A stretch of DNA of 64,000 nt from Lacrimispora defluvii (GTDB taxonomy: Bacteria > Bacillota > Clostridia > Lachnospirales > Lachnospiraceae), in contig JAAOXG010000013.1 of NCBI GenBank assembly GCA_013036995.1, positions 1-64,000 of the forward strand. The letters run 5' to 3'. A model generated the notes under the pieces. The model searched no databases. It saw only the letters and a list, made by a program, of their open reading frames with translations, and was not told the origin of the DNA. Positions 17,706 to 28,096 of this stretch are shown here, piece after piece. A program made the translations under genes and the position numbers. Numbering within the stretch: position 1 is the stretch's first letter; each line of letters starts with the position of its first letter.

Positions 17706-20351
17706 TTAAGGCTCAATTCCCCACTTCAGACTGTTAGATATATATCCTGTAACCTTTGGCGAATCCACGTAGTTCATTGCTGCGCCATCAAATGAATAGT
17801 CATCTGTCTGAGTAAAATTCGTCCAGTTAATTTTAGTCACTCTTATCTGGATCTCAGCATACTCTCCTGCTGCCAGACTTCCCGCTCCAGATGTAAAACC
17901 AATTTCCAGATAGTAGTCAGCATTCTTCTTTGGAGCAGACAATTTAACAAATGTTCCGGTAATATTGCTGCTGCCAACGGAAGACCAGTCACACCAGAAG
18001 TTCTGATCAATTTCTCCGTTTATAGTGTAATAATATCTGATTTTAACATCAGAAAGCTTTACATTGGTTGTGCCGTTATTGTAGATCTTGAATTTCGGAC
18101 TGAGAGAACCGCTCTGTGCTGATGTGTTTGCATTATACATCTGTATCTTTATGCTGCCTTTTGCAACAGAGGTATCTACTACAGTCAGAACCATCACCGG
18201 ATCCATTCCCTTATTGAAATCAAAAACAAGCTTTAACTTACCCACATCCTGACCAGCTAAATACTTTTTAGTTAAAATGACCGTACTGTCAATTAAGGTA
18301 TAATCTGTACCTTCCGTTAAATAAGTACTTCCATCCTTAATACCGGTAAACGTATTACCATTTAAGGTAAGCTCTACTGTTATATCTGTTTGCTCTGCAA
18401 TATTTTTATCAAATGCTTCAGTTACAGGGTTGATTACTGAGTTTGTTACTGGTTCACCGCCTTCTCCAAACAACAGGGAGTATACACCATTTGCAATGGC
18501 AATATCGCACTGTGCCCAGAAACGGTGGTAGTGAAATACAGGATCGGTATTATTGTTATAAGCAGTAAGAACTTTCTCATAATCCGGATCATCTTTATAT
18601 TTAGAGCGAATGTCTAAAAATTTAACACCAGATTTAATTACATCCCCATTTGGCATTTTCCCAGTCCAGCCTGCTGGTATGTAGATTTCCTGGTCAAAGA
18701 ACCGTTTGTAATCCGATCTTGATTCTGGCGTTGAAAGGCCCTTATCATCTCTGTACAGGTCCCACATACGATCCAGTAATTCCTTTGCCAGTACTCTTGA
18801 TTCGTCATCACCAGATGCCTTGCTGTAATACAATAAGGTATTTGCAAGGGAACCTGTAACACCAAGGTCTGTGCCATAGCTGGTAACAATTACATGCAGG
18901 TTCTTATTACCTGTATAAGTACCAGTCCAGGTATCGGGCTTTCCAGACCAGTCAAGACCGTTAGGAATCGCAAAGGTTCCGTCTTCATTCAGCTGTACCA
19001 CTGATTTAATCCAGCCTACCCATTTATCCAAAATAGCTTTTGCTCTGTCATCCTTGGTTTTGTAATAATATTCAGCTACACGCTGCATGGACCATGCCTG
19101 GAAACCAAACCAGGTATTACTTCCAGGATCTGCATAGACAGGATTTTCAACATATCCCATTCCATAAAAGGTTGACGTACCTGCCGGCCATTCTTCATAA
19201 CGCCCTTTATGAGAGTTACTGGCTCCGCCTGCAATCGCACCCTCAGCTGTCTGCAGCCACTGATAGAATTCCAACTGTCTGTCAAGACTTAACTTCCAGT
19301 CGCTGGCTCCCCTTTTAGACAGGGGCTTTAAATCTTCATCTTCTGATAATATCCAGGCTGTCATAGGATTCTGATATCCAAAGTGGTTATGGCTGTCTCC
19401 GATTTTCCATGCCCAGTCGGAACCTACTCCGCCACCCCATGCATAATACCAGGACATGAGATAATGAGCAGCATCATACCCGGTACCAGCAGCTGACGGG
19501 GTACCGATTTTACGGAAATATTTATCAAACATGGCATATCTTAAATAATCACCCATTTTGCTGGCTTTGGAATTATAGGTTCCAAGGTCAACGCCATATT
19601 CTTCTGCCCATATATTTGCCCAGTAAGTAGCCTGGATTGCACGGGCGTCTGCATCGGGTGCATCGGTATATTTAAACTGCTTTGAATAGCTGCTGTCTCC
19701 AGTGAACAGATCAAGATATCCATTCTTGCCGCCGTATTTCATTGTTTCCCAGCATGGCTGAGGGATGGTCTCCCAGGTAGACTCCTGTTCGCCTCTCTGG
19801 AACGTATTGATGTAGGAAGGTGTTGACACACCGTCGCCTCTGCTTCCAAAGCCGTACCAGTTATCTGCATCTAATAACCAATGCATTCCATACATGGTAT
19901 TGCTGCCGTATGTAGCCGCCAGTTCACTGTTGATCGGGTCTGTTCCAACAGCTGCACCAAAATTCAGCTGGGCAGGATATAAATCTGGTAATTCCCATTC
20001 CGGGGCATAAGTAGCAGGCTTGCTGGCTGAATATTTACTCATGCTGGATTCGGGCTGGTCTTTTTCCGTTGGAATCATATAGGCTTCTGCAGTGTCCCAG
20101 GCTGTTTTAAATCCGCTGAAATCTCCTGTAAATTTTCCATACATAGCCTCCAGCCACATATAATAGCTGAGAGTTTCACTTGTCGTTACGTGTCCATAGT
20201 CCGGAGCTTCTACAATCAAAGTCTCAATCGAATGATATGGAATACCCTTGTTACTGAAATACCCATTTTTTGGATCTTTAATGTCTCCCCAAAGTTCCAT
20301 AAATCTGTTTTGATATTTGTCAGTGCTTTTGCTTATAATTTTTTTACTCAT
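17706..20351 (-). CDS. GH48 cellulase with X2 and CBM3, no signal peptide
   Basis: This 881-residue processive exo-cellulase releases cellobiose from chain ends. The order is GH48 (about 8-640, with [13 protein letters not shown] giving Glu48 and the catalytic acid Glu59), an X2 Ig-like module (about 645-735) and a C-terminal CBM3 (about 740-881) that binds crystalline cellulose. AAGGAGGT eight bases before the chosen ATG fixes the start. The protein begins at [15 protein letters not shown], essentially the mature end, and no hydrophobic leader is present in any upstream frame. It has no dockerin. This is unusual for an enzyme whose substrate is outside the cell. Confidence 0.95.
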   Translation of the reverse strand: MSKKIISKSTDKYQNRFMELWGDIKDPKNGYFSNKGIPYHSIETLIVEAPDYGHVTTSETLSYYMWLEAMYGKFTGDFSGFKTAWDTAEAYMIPTEKDQPESSMSKYSASKPATYAPEWELPDLYPAQLNFGAAVGTDPINSELAATYGSNTMYGMHWLLDADNWYGFGSRGDGVSTPSYINTFQRGEQESTWETIPQPCWETMKYGGKNGYLDLFTGDSSYSKQFKYTDAPDADARAIQATYWANIWAEEYGVDLGTYNSKASKMGDYLRYAMFDKYFRKIGTPSAAGTGYDAAHYLMSWYYAWGGGVGSDWAWKIGDSHNHFGYQNPMTAWILSEDEDLKPLSKRGASDWKLSLDRQLEFYQWLQTAEGAIAGGASNSHKGRYEEWPAGTSTFYGMGYVENPVYADPGSNTWFGFQAWSMQRVAEYYYKTKDDRAKAILDKWVGWIKSVVQLNEDGTFAIPNGLDWSGKPDTWTGTYTGNKNLHVIVTSYGTDLGVTGSLANTLLYYSKASGDDESRVLAKELLDRMWDLYRDDKGLSTPESRSDYKRFFDQEIYIPAGWTGKMPNGDVIKSGVKFLDIRSKYKDDPDYEKVLTAYNNNTDPVFHYHRFWAQCDIAIANGVYSLLFGEGGEPVTNSVINPVTEAFDKNIAEQTDITVELTLNGNTFTGIKDGSTYLTEGTDYTLIDSTVILTKKYLAGQDVGKLKLVFDFNKGMDPVMVLTVVDTSVAKGSIKIQMYNANTSAQSGSLSPKFKIYNNGTTNVKLSDVKIRYYYTINGEIDQNFWCDWSSVGSSNITGTFVKLSAPKKNADYYLEIGFTSGAGSLAAGEYAEIQIRVTKINWTNFTQTDDYSFDGAAMNYVDSPKVTGYISNSLKWGIEP

Positions 20352-20482
20352 CTTACGATGACCTCCTTTATTTAACATTTTATTTATCAGCTGGCTCCTT
20401 ACCTGTTAATACCTCTTATTACTCACCTCACCTTTCCTGTTATTTCAGGTTGATAACCAATTGACTTCAATACCTGTTTCTA

Positions 20483-20884
20483 TCACATGGGAAAATGTTT
20501 CAGCGCAAGATTATGGATGTTATAAACCTGTCTTAGGCTATAATTGGTAATCTCACTGATTTCTTCCCACGTATATCCTGATATATATTTTAATAAAAGT
20601 ATGTTTTTTTCTATTTCACAGTCCATACACTCCACTTTCTTTACAATTGCACTGCAAATTAGATTCTTTTCTGCCAGCTGCTTTCTGAGGCAGGTAAATA
20701 CATCCGTCATCTCCACAACAGACTGATCTGTACCCCAAAATGCAGTTATGAAAGATATGGTTTGTCTTTGCTCCTCTTTCATACGATTCATCAAAACTTC
20801 TAAAGTTTTAATTGAAAAACTGAGAGCCTGATACGATTGTAAGTAAGTTTTTTTCAGTTCTTTTTTCTCTGTATTGCCATTCAT
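20483..20884 (-). CDS. Sigma-region-4-like protein, phage DUF1492 type
   Basis: This 133-residue protein has a helical N-terminal part (about residues 1-85) and a C-terminal helix-turn-helix, YISGYTWEEISEITNYSLRQ, resembling sigma-70 region 4 in phage late-gene regulators (DUF1492). CAAGGAGG precedes the chosen ATG; a longer frame upstream encodes an unlikely extension. It lies 131 bases upstream of the GH48 gene on the same strand and no phage structural genes are near. It may be a domesticated regulator or a stray phage gene. Confidence 0.7.
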   Translation of the reverse strand: MNGNTEKKELKKTYLQSYQALSFSIKTLEVLMNRMKEEQRQTISFITAFWGTDQSVVEMTDVFTCLRKQLAEKNLICSAIVKKVECMDCEIEKNILLLKYISGYTWEEISEITNYSLRQVYNIHNLALKHFPM

Positions 20885-21047
20885 CAGATAATCCTCCTTG
20901 ACGGTATTTACTAAGTAAAAAGAGGAATGGATGCAAATTGTAAACCTGAATATAATTTTTAATACCAGATAAAGTGGAAAACCAACGTGATACATGGTAA
21001 TATGGAATCGTCTATGGCGAAAAACTATTAAATAAGGGGGAATTGAC

Positions 21048-21569
21048 ATGATATACCTTGTACGTCAGGGAGAAACCGACTGGAATCTGAATAAGAAATT
21101 CAATGGCTGTACCGATATAAAATTGAATCAGACTGGAATCGCACAGGCAAAAAAGCAGGCAGAAAACCTTAGAAATGTCGATTTCAAAGCATGCTTTAGC
21201 AGCCCTCAAACGCGGGCACGCCAAACCTGTGAAATTATTTATGGGGGACCAATTGTTTTTGACGACAGGCTTGCAGAAATTAACTGTGGTGAGTTTGAAG
21301 GTACAGACGAAACTGCTGATTCTCTTCAATTATTTTGGCAAGCGATAAAAACTGGAGATAAAGGCACAGAGAAATTTCAGATATTTGTGAAGAGAACTTT
21401 GGATTTTTGTGATATGATTATGAAAGAACACAAAGAAAATAATGTTTTAATTGTTACGCATAGTGCTAACGCGCGGATCATTAACTATTATTTTAGCGGC
21501 AAGCCCAGGGACTACGATTTTAGTTTAGGGATTATTAAAAACGGAGGGCTGTTGATATTTGAAAATTGA
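21048..21569 (+). CDS. Histidine phosphatase-family protein with RQG in place of RHG
   Basis: This 173-residue phosphoglycerate-mutase-like protein shows the family layout: LVRQGETDWN at the start, SSPQTRARQT, and VTHSANAR with the second His (His138). The catalytic phospho-accepting His of the RHGE motif is Gln7 here (codon CAG), one base from His. In known members this residue is essential, so the protein is probably inactive or has another role. It stands alone between the sigma-like gene and the ABC operon. Confidence 0.85.
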   Translation: MIYLVRQGETDWNLNKKFNGCTDIKLNQTGIAQAKKQAENLRNVDFKACFSSPQTRARQTCEIIYGGPIVFDDRLAEINCGEFEGTDETADSLQLFWQAIKTGDKGTEKFQIFVKRTLDFCDMIMKEHKENNVLIVTHSANARIINYYFSGKPRDYDFSLGIIKNGGLLIFEN

Positions 21570-21574
21570 GGGGT

Positions 21575-21611
21575 TTTTGTGGTACACAAAAGGGGTCAAC
21601 AAAGTGACCCC
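21575..21611. terminator. Two adjacent hairpins between convergent genes
   Basis: Arms TTTTGTG/CACAAAA (21575-21581, 21585-21591) and GGGGTCA/TGACCCC (21592-21598, 21605-21611) are perfect inverted repeats placed end to end between the phosphatase gene and the end of the ABC operon. Neither has a clean T-run, so termination is likely but weak on sequence alone. Confidence 0.45.
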
Positions 21612-21675
21612 AAGTATAGAACCCCCGCAGGGTATGAAGCTGGATAAGCAACTTTTTGGCATGATAGAAATTTTT

Positions 21676-23682
21676 TTAAGAATCTGACATCTTGATTTTA
21701 TACTCTTGCTGATCGTTAATATCATGGTAGTAGATAAAATCACCCTCTGAACGAAAATCCAATACCGCTTTATCCAATACCTTCTTTACTGTATTATTTT
21801 GGAGGTTTAATATATATAGTTTTTTATGATCTAAACGATTTAAAAATAGCACCTTAGTATCATCGAGAAAAAACTTTGTAGTTATTATTTCAGGTACTAT
21901 TCCTTTTGTTCCATCTTCGGTATCATAATATGAAAGCTGGTATCTATCTCCAATATAATATATTCGTTTACCATTATATGCAATATTTGCATTTGTAGGA
22001 ATATCCAATGTTTTTGTCTTACCGGTTACTCTATTCACTTGGCGCACATCACTGCTGATGAAATAGATATTGTTGTTATCTAAAAAAAAGGAACCTGTAT
22101 TTTGTAATACTGCATCTTTATTATTCAGTCTGATCGTACCCATAAGCAGTTTTTTTTCCAGATCAGTATTTCGTTCAAAAATTACTTTTTCATTAAAATT
22201 TTTAGTATCTATTTCAATAATGGAAACTCTATCCACATAATCCTTTAGCTCTGATTTATTAATATGATATTTTATATAATATATATATCTACCGTTCCCA
22301 TAGAGTGTTCTTTCCATTTTTAATGAAGACTGCATTGGCGTTTTTACAAGATCATGGATTTCACCTGTTTCTAAGTCTTTATACACCAGCTGCGTATTAT
22401 CTGAATCGGATTCGTTTACATAGAATTGGTACTGATCATTTTGAAAAGACATATGTGAACTGTAATTATATGTATCATAATGTGATTGATGTGTACAGCC
22501 TGTAATGCCAATTGTTATAAGAAAGAGAACACTTGATAAAATAAGCTTTTCTGGCATATTTTTTCTTTTCAATCTTTGCCATTGGTTAGAGCGCAATTTT
22601 ATCACTAAGTAAATCATGAAAATAACAAAAAATAATAAAATAAAAAATGAAATCATAAGACACTTAACAGAGATTTCCTGAAATGTCATCTTAATCTCAT
22701 CTGTGAATACATCTGTCCTATATTGGTCTCCCCTGAAAAAACCAGTTGCCAGCATAAAACCTAATGGTCCTGTACAAACATACTTTATTGCAGAATTATC
22801 TAAACCTATAAACGGAAGAAAGATCAACGCAACACTTGTAAATAAAGTTAATGCATATTTCTTCATACAAACAGATAAAAACATAATTAAAACCGAAAAA
22901 CTTATATAGCCAAATAGTTTAAATAAACATAAATAAAGATAAGTATTTAACAGGGTTAACGTTTTTGTTGATGTAGAAAAAAAAGGAAGACTTTGCAACG
23001 GATAACTACCATTTTGTAAGCCATATTTTAAATCGTAAAATAAATAAGTGAATGCAAAAGAAATTATGCATAAAATGATTATTGAAGTAAAAACCAGCAA
23101 TATTTTACAGACTGCCTGAGACCGTCCACCTTTTTTCATGGTTAATGTCAAAGAGTCCATGGAATTTTCATATTCCTGACAAAAGATTGGAGACACCAAA
23201 AGAAGTATGAGTATAACGGCAAAATAGTCAAGATTTTCGGTTCCTAATAAGGCATTCCAACCATTTGTATATAAAAAATAACGCTCGTCAGGTTTCTCTC
23301 GCACATAAATATATTGCTCAAATATGGCATCAAAACCTTCCTGATTTTTTATAACTTCTTCAAGTTTACTACGTTCATGGATGAACGTACTTTCAGTAAT
23401 GTCTCCATTGTAATAGCTATCATACAATTTATCTATTTCGACCTTTGCCTCATTAATTTTATGTGATTCCTCCTGCAGAAACTGTTCAGTTTGAGAAGAT
23501 AAATGCCCCCTGACTTTATCAAGATAAAAAGAATACTGTGTTATATTATCTTCGACATTAGAATTAACCGGCTTATCTACCTCCACTAAAATAAAAAAAT
23601 GCATAACAATAAATAAGACTATAAATATTAAGCCTTTCTGAAAGATATACATTTTTTTAACTTCATACAATAATGTCTGCAT
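21676..23682 (-). CDS. ABC-2-type permease fused to a lipoprotein-like propeller domain
   Basis: This 668-residue protein has a first half like an ABC-2 permease: a membrane segment at about 15-33, an extracytoplasmic loop to about 150, then five or six membrane segments up to 362. The second half starts with a lipoprotein-type leader (Met376, LFLITIGITGC, Cys396) and continues as a beta-strand-rich region with repeated DNNNIYFIS and GKRIYYIGD-like units, resembling DUF5050/propeller domains. Whether it is one polypeptide or is cut at the lipobox is unknown. It is the last gene of the operon, 6 bases after the previous permease. Confidence 0.75.
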   Translation of the reverse strand: MQTLLYEVKKMYIFQKGLIFIVLFIVMHFFILVEVDKPVNSNVEDNITQYSFYLDKVRGHLSSQTEQFLQEESHKINEAKVEIDKLYDSYYNGDITESTFIHERSKLEEVIKNQEGFDAIFEQYIYVREKPDERYFLYTNGWNALLGTENLDYFAVILILLLVSPIFCQEYENSMDSLTLTMKKGGRSQAVCKILLVFTSIIILCIISFAFTYLFYDLKYGLQNGSYPLQSLPFFSTSTKTLTLLNTYLYLCLFKLFGYISFSVLIMFLSVCMKKYALTLFTSVALIFLPFIGLDNSAIKYVCTGPLGFMLATGFFRGDQYRTDVFTDEIKMTFQEISVKCLMISFFILLFFVIFMIYLVIKLRSNQWQRLKRKNMPEKLILSSVLFLITIGITGCTHQSHYDTYNYSSHMSFQNDQYQFYVNESDSDNTQLVYKDLETGEIHDLVKTPMQSSLKMERTLYGNGRYIYYIKYHINKSELKDYVDRVSIIEIDTKNFNEKVIFERNTDLEKKLLMGTIRLNNKDAVLQNTGSFFLDNNNIYFISSDVRQVNRVTGKTKTLDIPTNANIAYNGKRIYYIGDRYQLSYYDTEDGTKGIVPEIITTKFFLDDTKVLFLNRLDHKKLYILNLQNNTVKKVLDKAVLDFRSEGDFIYYHDINDQQEYKIKMSDS

Positions 23683-23688
23683 AATTAT

Positions 23689-24897
23689 CTACCTTCGTCC
23701 TGCTATTACATTCTTCTTTGCTGCTTTATGGATTATGAGGGTCAGAATTGCACCTGACAAAGCTGCAAAACCACTTGCTGCTAAGTAACTAAGTATGGGA
23801 ATACCAAAGAAATTAATAAATTCAACTTTACTGAAAAGCTCATTGTTTTCAACAAGAATAAACGGATTAATAACTTTGAGTAAAATATGTTCAGAGCCTG
23901 ATAATGTTTCTTTTAAAATGACAAGTATACTAATAAGAATAATATTCCAAATAAATGGGATTAAAGCATTTTTGCTTTTTAAAGAAATGAGCAAGAATGT
24001 TAATCCAATAACTAACGTTCCAGCAGTCTTAATGAGTGCTGATAGAAAAGAATATTGACCTAATGTCAAGCTTACAGATGCGTTCTCGAAACTCTTAAGT
24101 GCATATATTGGGGAGCTCGCTGCTTCAAAAGAATGAAAAACAAGGCCAAAAGCAATAAAATCCAGTAGCCAGAACCATAGACAAATAAATGAAATAAAAA
24201 GCGTTGAGGCTGAAAGTTTTGCTACAATTGTTTTTTTCCCCCCCGCTTCAGTTGTAAGCAACAGCATATCCATATCAGATTCTTTTTCTACAACAAAAAC
24301 ACTTACTAATCCGTACATACATATAAGCAAGACCAGCAAAGATGAAAAATCATATTTCAGATAATTTTGATACATCTCTGTATAAGAAAAATCAGTAATA
24401 GATCTGTCAGAAAACAGTTTTGCTATAATTTTATTTTGGTTCAGTTTATATTTATTACCTAAATCACGAAAAAAAATCATGTTTTCCAGTGCTCTTTTAA
24501 CTATATCATCTGCTGTAGATTGATACATATAAGCATATTCCATAGGCTGTATATAATACCATGTCAACAGATAATAATCACTGTAGACATTCCCTGTATA
24601 TGTATCAGGATTATCCATTCTCCTACTAGCTGTCAGATCAGCTGTCTGCTTTTCTATTGGTCTATAGACTGAAAGTAATTTTTGAATTTTTTCATGTGTA
24701 ATCTGCCCTTTATATTCGTCATATAACTGCCAATAGACATCACACCATTTTGATGAGTCTGAATTGGAAATAAGTGAATTGTTTTGATAAATACTGGAGA
24801 TCTTCATCACATTAATAATAGAAAAAATCAGTAAGGCAATGATGAGGGATCGCTTGTAAAAGTGTTTTTTCATTTCATAGTTAATTAGCTTTATCAT
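23689..24897 (-). CDS. ABC-2-type permease
   Basis: This 402-residue membrane protein has one N-terminal membrane segment (about 12-30), a large extracytoplasmic loop (about 31-185) and five further segments, an ABC-2/NatB-like layout. EKESDMDMLLLTTEAGGKK in the cytoplasmic loop resembles the coupling region of its fused neighbour, which has QEYENSMDSLTLTMKKGG at the same place, so the two permeases are paralogues and may form a heterodimer. It starts 2 bases after the ATPase gene ends. Confidence 0.8.
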   Translation of the reverse strand: MIKLINYEMKKHFYKRSLIIALLIFSIINVMKISSIYQNNSLISNSDSSKWCDVYWQLYDEYKGQITHEKIQKLLSVYRPIEKQTADLTASRRMDNPDTYTGNVYSDYYLLTWYYIQPMEYAYMYQSTADDIVKRALENMIFFRDLGNKYKLNQNKIIAKLFSDRSITDFSYTEMYQNYLKYDFSSLLVLLICMYGLVSVFVVEKESDMDMLLLTTEAGGKKTIVAKLSASTLFISFICLWFWLLDFIAFGLVFHSFEAASSPIYALKSFENASVSLTLGQYSFLSALIKTAGTLVIGLTFLLISLKSKNALIPFIWNIILISILVILKETLSGSEHILLKVINPFILVENNELFSKVEFINFFGIPILSYLAASGFAALSGAILTLIIHKAAKKNVIAGRR

Positions 24898-24899
24898 AT

Positions 24900-25763
24900 C
24901 TATTCCTCAGCATTATAATAAAGAAAAACATCCTCAAGGTTAGGGGATACACGCATGGCACTGGAATCTGGTTTGTGGTCATCAATTACTCTCATCTGAA
25001 CATTTCCATTTTCCCTATACATGTTACTAATTTTCATATGTGTATTGTCTTCTCTAATTATCTTATCAGTCGTTGATACAAGCCAGACTTTTCCATCAAT
25101 CTCATTCATAAGTGCTTCAGGTGAATCCTGTTTGATTAAGTGCCCCTCTTTTAGTAAAATAACCTGGTTCGCTATAAACTCCACATCTGATACAATATGT
25201 GTTGCCAATAAAACAATTCTATTCTCAGAAAACTTTGTTATAAGATTTCGAAATCTGATTCTTTCCTGCGGATCAAGACCCGCAGTAGGTTCATCGAGTA
25301 TCAGAATATCCGGATTATTTAACATAGCCTGGGCAATTCCAACTCTCTGCCGCATACCACCTGACAGAGCACCAATTTTTTGATAAGCCACATCACCAAG
25401 ATTCACAATATCTATTAAATTCTTAGATCTTTTTACAGCGTCCTCTTTTGGTATTTCTTTTAATGCACTTATATACAGAAGGAAATCATAAACTTTAAAG
25501 TCTTTGTAAAAGCGGGGATACTGTGGTAAATAACCAATGTGTGTCAAAAAGTTTAATCCCATATCCTTAACATTAGTTCCATTCACAGTTATATCACCCT
25601 GATCACTCTTAAGTATTCCAACAAAAATATTAATCAGAGTGGTTTTTCCAGCACCATTGGCTCCTAAAAGGCCATAGATACCATTGTTAAGACTTATAGT
25701 AATATTATCTAAAGCTTGCTTACTTTTATATTTTTTGGAAACATTATGGAATTTAATATTCAT
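24900..25763 (-). CDS. ABC transporter ATP-binding protein
   Basis: This 287-residue ATPase has Walker A GANGAGKTT, Q-loop YLPQYP, signature LSGGMRQRV, Walker B ILILDEPTAGLD and switch His in LLATHIV, so all catalytic residues are present. The start with GGAGA upstream is used rather than an ATG 24 bases earlier. The C-terminal 70 residues, after the core, are typical of BcrA/NatA-type exporters linked to peptide antibiotics or immunity. It pairs with the two following permeases. Confidence 0.9.
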   Translation of the reverse strand: MNIKFHNVSKKYKSKQALDNITISLNNGIYGLLGANGAGKTTLINIFVGILKSDQGDITVNGTNVKDMGLNFLTHIGYLPQYPRFYKDFKVYDFLLYISALKEIPKEDAVKRSKNLIDIVNLGDVAYQKIGALSGGMRQRVGIAQAMLNNPDILILDEPTAGLDPQERIRFRNLITKFSENRIVLLATHIVSDVEFIANQVILLKEGHLIKQDSPEALMNEIDGKVWLVSTTDKIIREDNTHMKISNMYRENGNVQMRVIDDHKPDSSAMRVSPNLEDVFLYYNAEE

Positions 25764-25786
25764 CAACTTTTCTCCAATTCGAAACA

Positions 25787-26953
25787 CTATTCATTTAAAG
25801 GGTAGAATAAGCAAAGAGTTGAAACATCCCGCTGTCTGTTTCCCAGTATAACAATGCAAGTTTTCAAATCATCTATAATACGAATCTCAGGTTCCCGTTC
25901 CATATAAAAAGCCTCCTTGACAATCACTTTTTCCATCAGCATTAATCCAGTATTCATGCTATAAACACGTACTGTAACATTATCTTTATTAACAACGGAT
26001 GTTGCAAAATACTGGCCTTTTTCAGAACCAAAGATGCTACCGCTCTCTTTCTGAGTTTTTGTACTAAATGTATCAAGTTTCATTGTTGACAAATCTAATT
26101 TTAAAAGTTTACCTGAAGGAGCCTTAAATCCATCTGCCATAAGTATAAAATCGTTGTAAGCAAGAAATTGTTTTACAGTGTAGTCTTTGCGCTCACTTAA
26201 TGACAGATTTGAACCATCAATGTTAATAGTCCCATATGTATTATATGCATCTTTCCCATTAATTACCGGAACATCAAAACTCTGTGCCATAAATGCAAGT
26301 GTGCTGCCACTTTTCACAAAGGCGACTTTATCAATCCATGCTAAACCGCAACGCTTTTCATCGTTATCATCGCTAAGATCTATCAATGTAGTTTTTGTCT
26401 TAGTATGAATATTGTAAATATATAACCCTAAGTTTGTGGCAAATGCGATATTCTTTCCATCGTCAGATACAGCCACTTGTTGAGATGAGGCAATAAATTC
26501 ATTTTCAGCGACAAACATTGAGCTATTAATTTCTGCTGTTTTCTCCAATGAATTATCATAGAGTACTATTAATATATTATCCTTTTGAGAGTTTACAGAC
26601 AAACCATTACTATTATCTCCATTAATCGTTCCGATAGCTGCAATGCCTTTATCTATTGTGTAAAATTCTGATTCAGAAAAGTTTACCATGTCGGTATTAT
26701 ATAAGATGCTGTTAGTAACCAGGTCATAGATGTAAAGTTTATCTGCAAGTATGAGAACCTGATTTTGAGCAGCACAAAAAATATTTCGTATTTTTCCCTG
26801 TATTTTGCTTGTATCTATACCGTCAGCAACCTCACTAAGAACTGCCGATTTACTAACCACTGGTTCTTGAGAAATGGTTATTGCACTACTGTCTTGCGCA
26901 CTGCAGCCCGATAATAGTAATATCACCAACGCGGCAATAATTAATTTACGCAT
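25787..26953 (-). CDS. Lipoprotein with propeller-like repeats
   Basis: This 388-residue protein starts MRKLIIAALVILLLSGCS, a lipoprotein signal with the lipid-bearing Cys17. The rest is beta-rich with recurring segments such as NQVLILADKLYIYD, NIAFATNLGLYIYN and GQYFATSVVNKDN, suggesting a WD/YVTN-like propeller on the outer face of the membrane. AAGGAGAG precedes the ATG. It lies between another lipoprotein gene and the ABC ATPase. It could bind the exported product or act in immunity or sensing; the function is not recognised. Confidence 0.75.
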   Translation of the reverse strand: MRKLIIAALVILLLSGCSAQDSSAITISQEPVVSKSAVLSEVADGIDTSKIQGKIRNIFCAAQNQVLILADKLYIYDLVTNSILYNTDMVNFSESEFYTIDKGIAAIGTINGDNSNGLSVNSQKDNILIVLYDNSLEKTAEINSSMFVAENEFIASSQQVAVSDDGKNIAFATNLGLYIYNIHTKTKTTLIDLSDDNDEKRCGLAWIDKVAFVKSGSTLAFMAQSFDVPVINGKDAYNTYGTINIDGSNLSLSERKDYTVKQFLAYNDFILMADGFKAPSGKLLKLDLSTMKLDTFSTKTQKESGSIFGSEKGQYFATSVVNKDNVTVRVYSMNTGLMLMEKVIVKEAFYMEREPEIRIIDDLKTCIVILGNRQRDVSTLCLFYPLNE

Positions 26954-26956
26954 ATA

Positions 26957-28012
26957 TTACTCTCCTTTTTTATACAGTAAAATTGACTGCGTCTTTCTCG
27001 GTTCAAAGATTTCATCTGGGTAGTCTTTTGCATTCTGAGGTACTGATATTGCATAAAATGTGCTTACATTTCCTAATTGTTCCAAATCAATTTCAGCATC
27101 AATTAATGTCACCAATCCTTTTTCAATAACAGTATCCAGACTTACTCCATTGGAGTTTGATACCGGTTGGTGATTAATATAAAAAGTTGTTCTATATTTT
27201 AATCCAGAATGACCGCACAATTTGTACGTAACATGTAATTTACCCTTACTATTGACCTGGTAATTATCCGATCTGATATCACCATCAATATACATCAAAT
27301 CAAATACTTCCCTGTTAAAAGTATCTACATCAATATCTCTTAATCCACTATTGCTTAAAGTCTCCAAAAGACTATTTGTTACTGGTTCATTTGTTATATA
27401 TGCAGTTTCATTAATCATATCTGGTAAGCTGTCTGGCAATACCGGATCTGCCTCAATGGACAGAGGATAAGAAGCTGGCAAAAGTACTTGATAGCCTCCA
27501 TAAGAAGTAGTTTCCTTCATATCAGGCTGAAAGCCTGGATTATAGATACTTGCAACAGTTATATTAACCAAATCACCTTTTTTGCCTGATATAGGTAAAA
27601 AATAGAAACTTAGCGGAAATTCTACATCATCTTCTTTCAAAGCAAACGTATGCATATATTCATAAGGAGCATCATTACTGTTCACTTTATATGGTTGTGG
27701 TACCCCATCTGCAAAAAGCAGAAAACCAACATTTTTTGCCTGACCGGAAGCGCTTACATAATAGTCCAGTTCAACGTCCTGTCCATTATAAACCCATGGC
27801 AGTAGTTTCTTATTTTCATCAACCTTCGGAGAAGTCGGACCATGGGAAATTGCCCCCATAATCGTAGTGTTGGAGTCATCTGACTCAAATGGATTTTTAA
27901 CGTCCTTAGAATCACTTATGACAGGCTGATCTGGCAGCTCTTTTTTTATAGAGCAACCTGTAGATAAAGTTAATAACAATAAAAATAACACTATCTCAGT
28001 AATTCTTTTCAT
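26957..28012 (-). CDS. Lipoprotein of unknown function
   Basis: This 351-residue protein has a clear lipoprotein signal (MKRITEIVLFLLLLTLSTGC, Cys20). A Ser/Pro/Asp-rich linker is followed by beta-rich sequence (about 75-195) and a second domain (about 230-345). I do not recognise a family. GGAGGTAG lies just before the ATG. It is the second gene of the operon, separated from the exported-protein gene by a hairpin, and 3 bases before the next lipoprotein gene. Confidence 0.75.
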   Translation of the reverse strand: MKRITEIVLFLLLLTLSTGCSIKKELPDQPVISDSKDVKNPFESDDSNTTIMGAISHGPTSPKVDENKKLLPWVYNGQDVELDYYVSASGQAKNVGFLLFADGVPQPYKVNSNDAPYEYMHTFALKEDDVEFPLSFYFLPISGKKGDLVNITVASIYNPGFQPDMKETTSYGGYQVLLPASYPLSIEADPVLPDSLPDMINETAYITNEPVTNSLLETLSNSGLRDIDVDTFNREVFDLMYIDGDIRSDNYQVNSKGKLHVTYKLCGHSGLKYRTTFYINHQPVSNSNGVSLDTVIEKGLVTLIDAEIDLEQLGNVSTFYAISVPQNAKDYPDEIFEPRKTQSILLYKKGE

Positions 28013-28096
28013 ACTACCTCCACGAGAAGCAGGCCAATACTTCTTCTTTTAATGTTTTCTATCTCAATAACAACAGGTATTCTTTCATTTGATATG

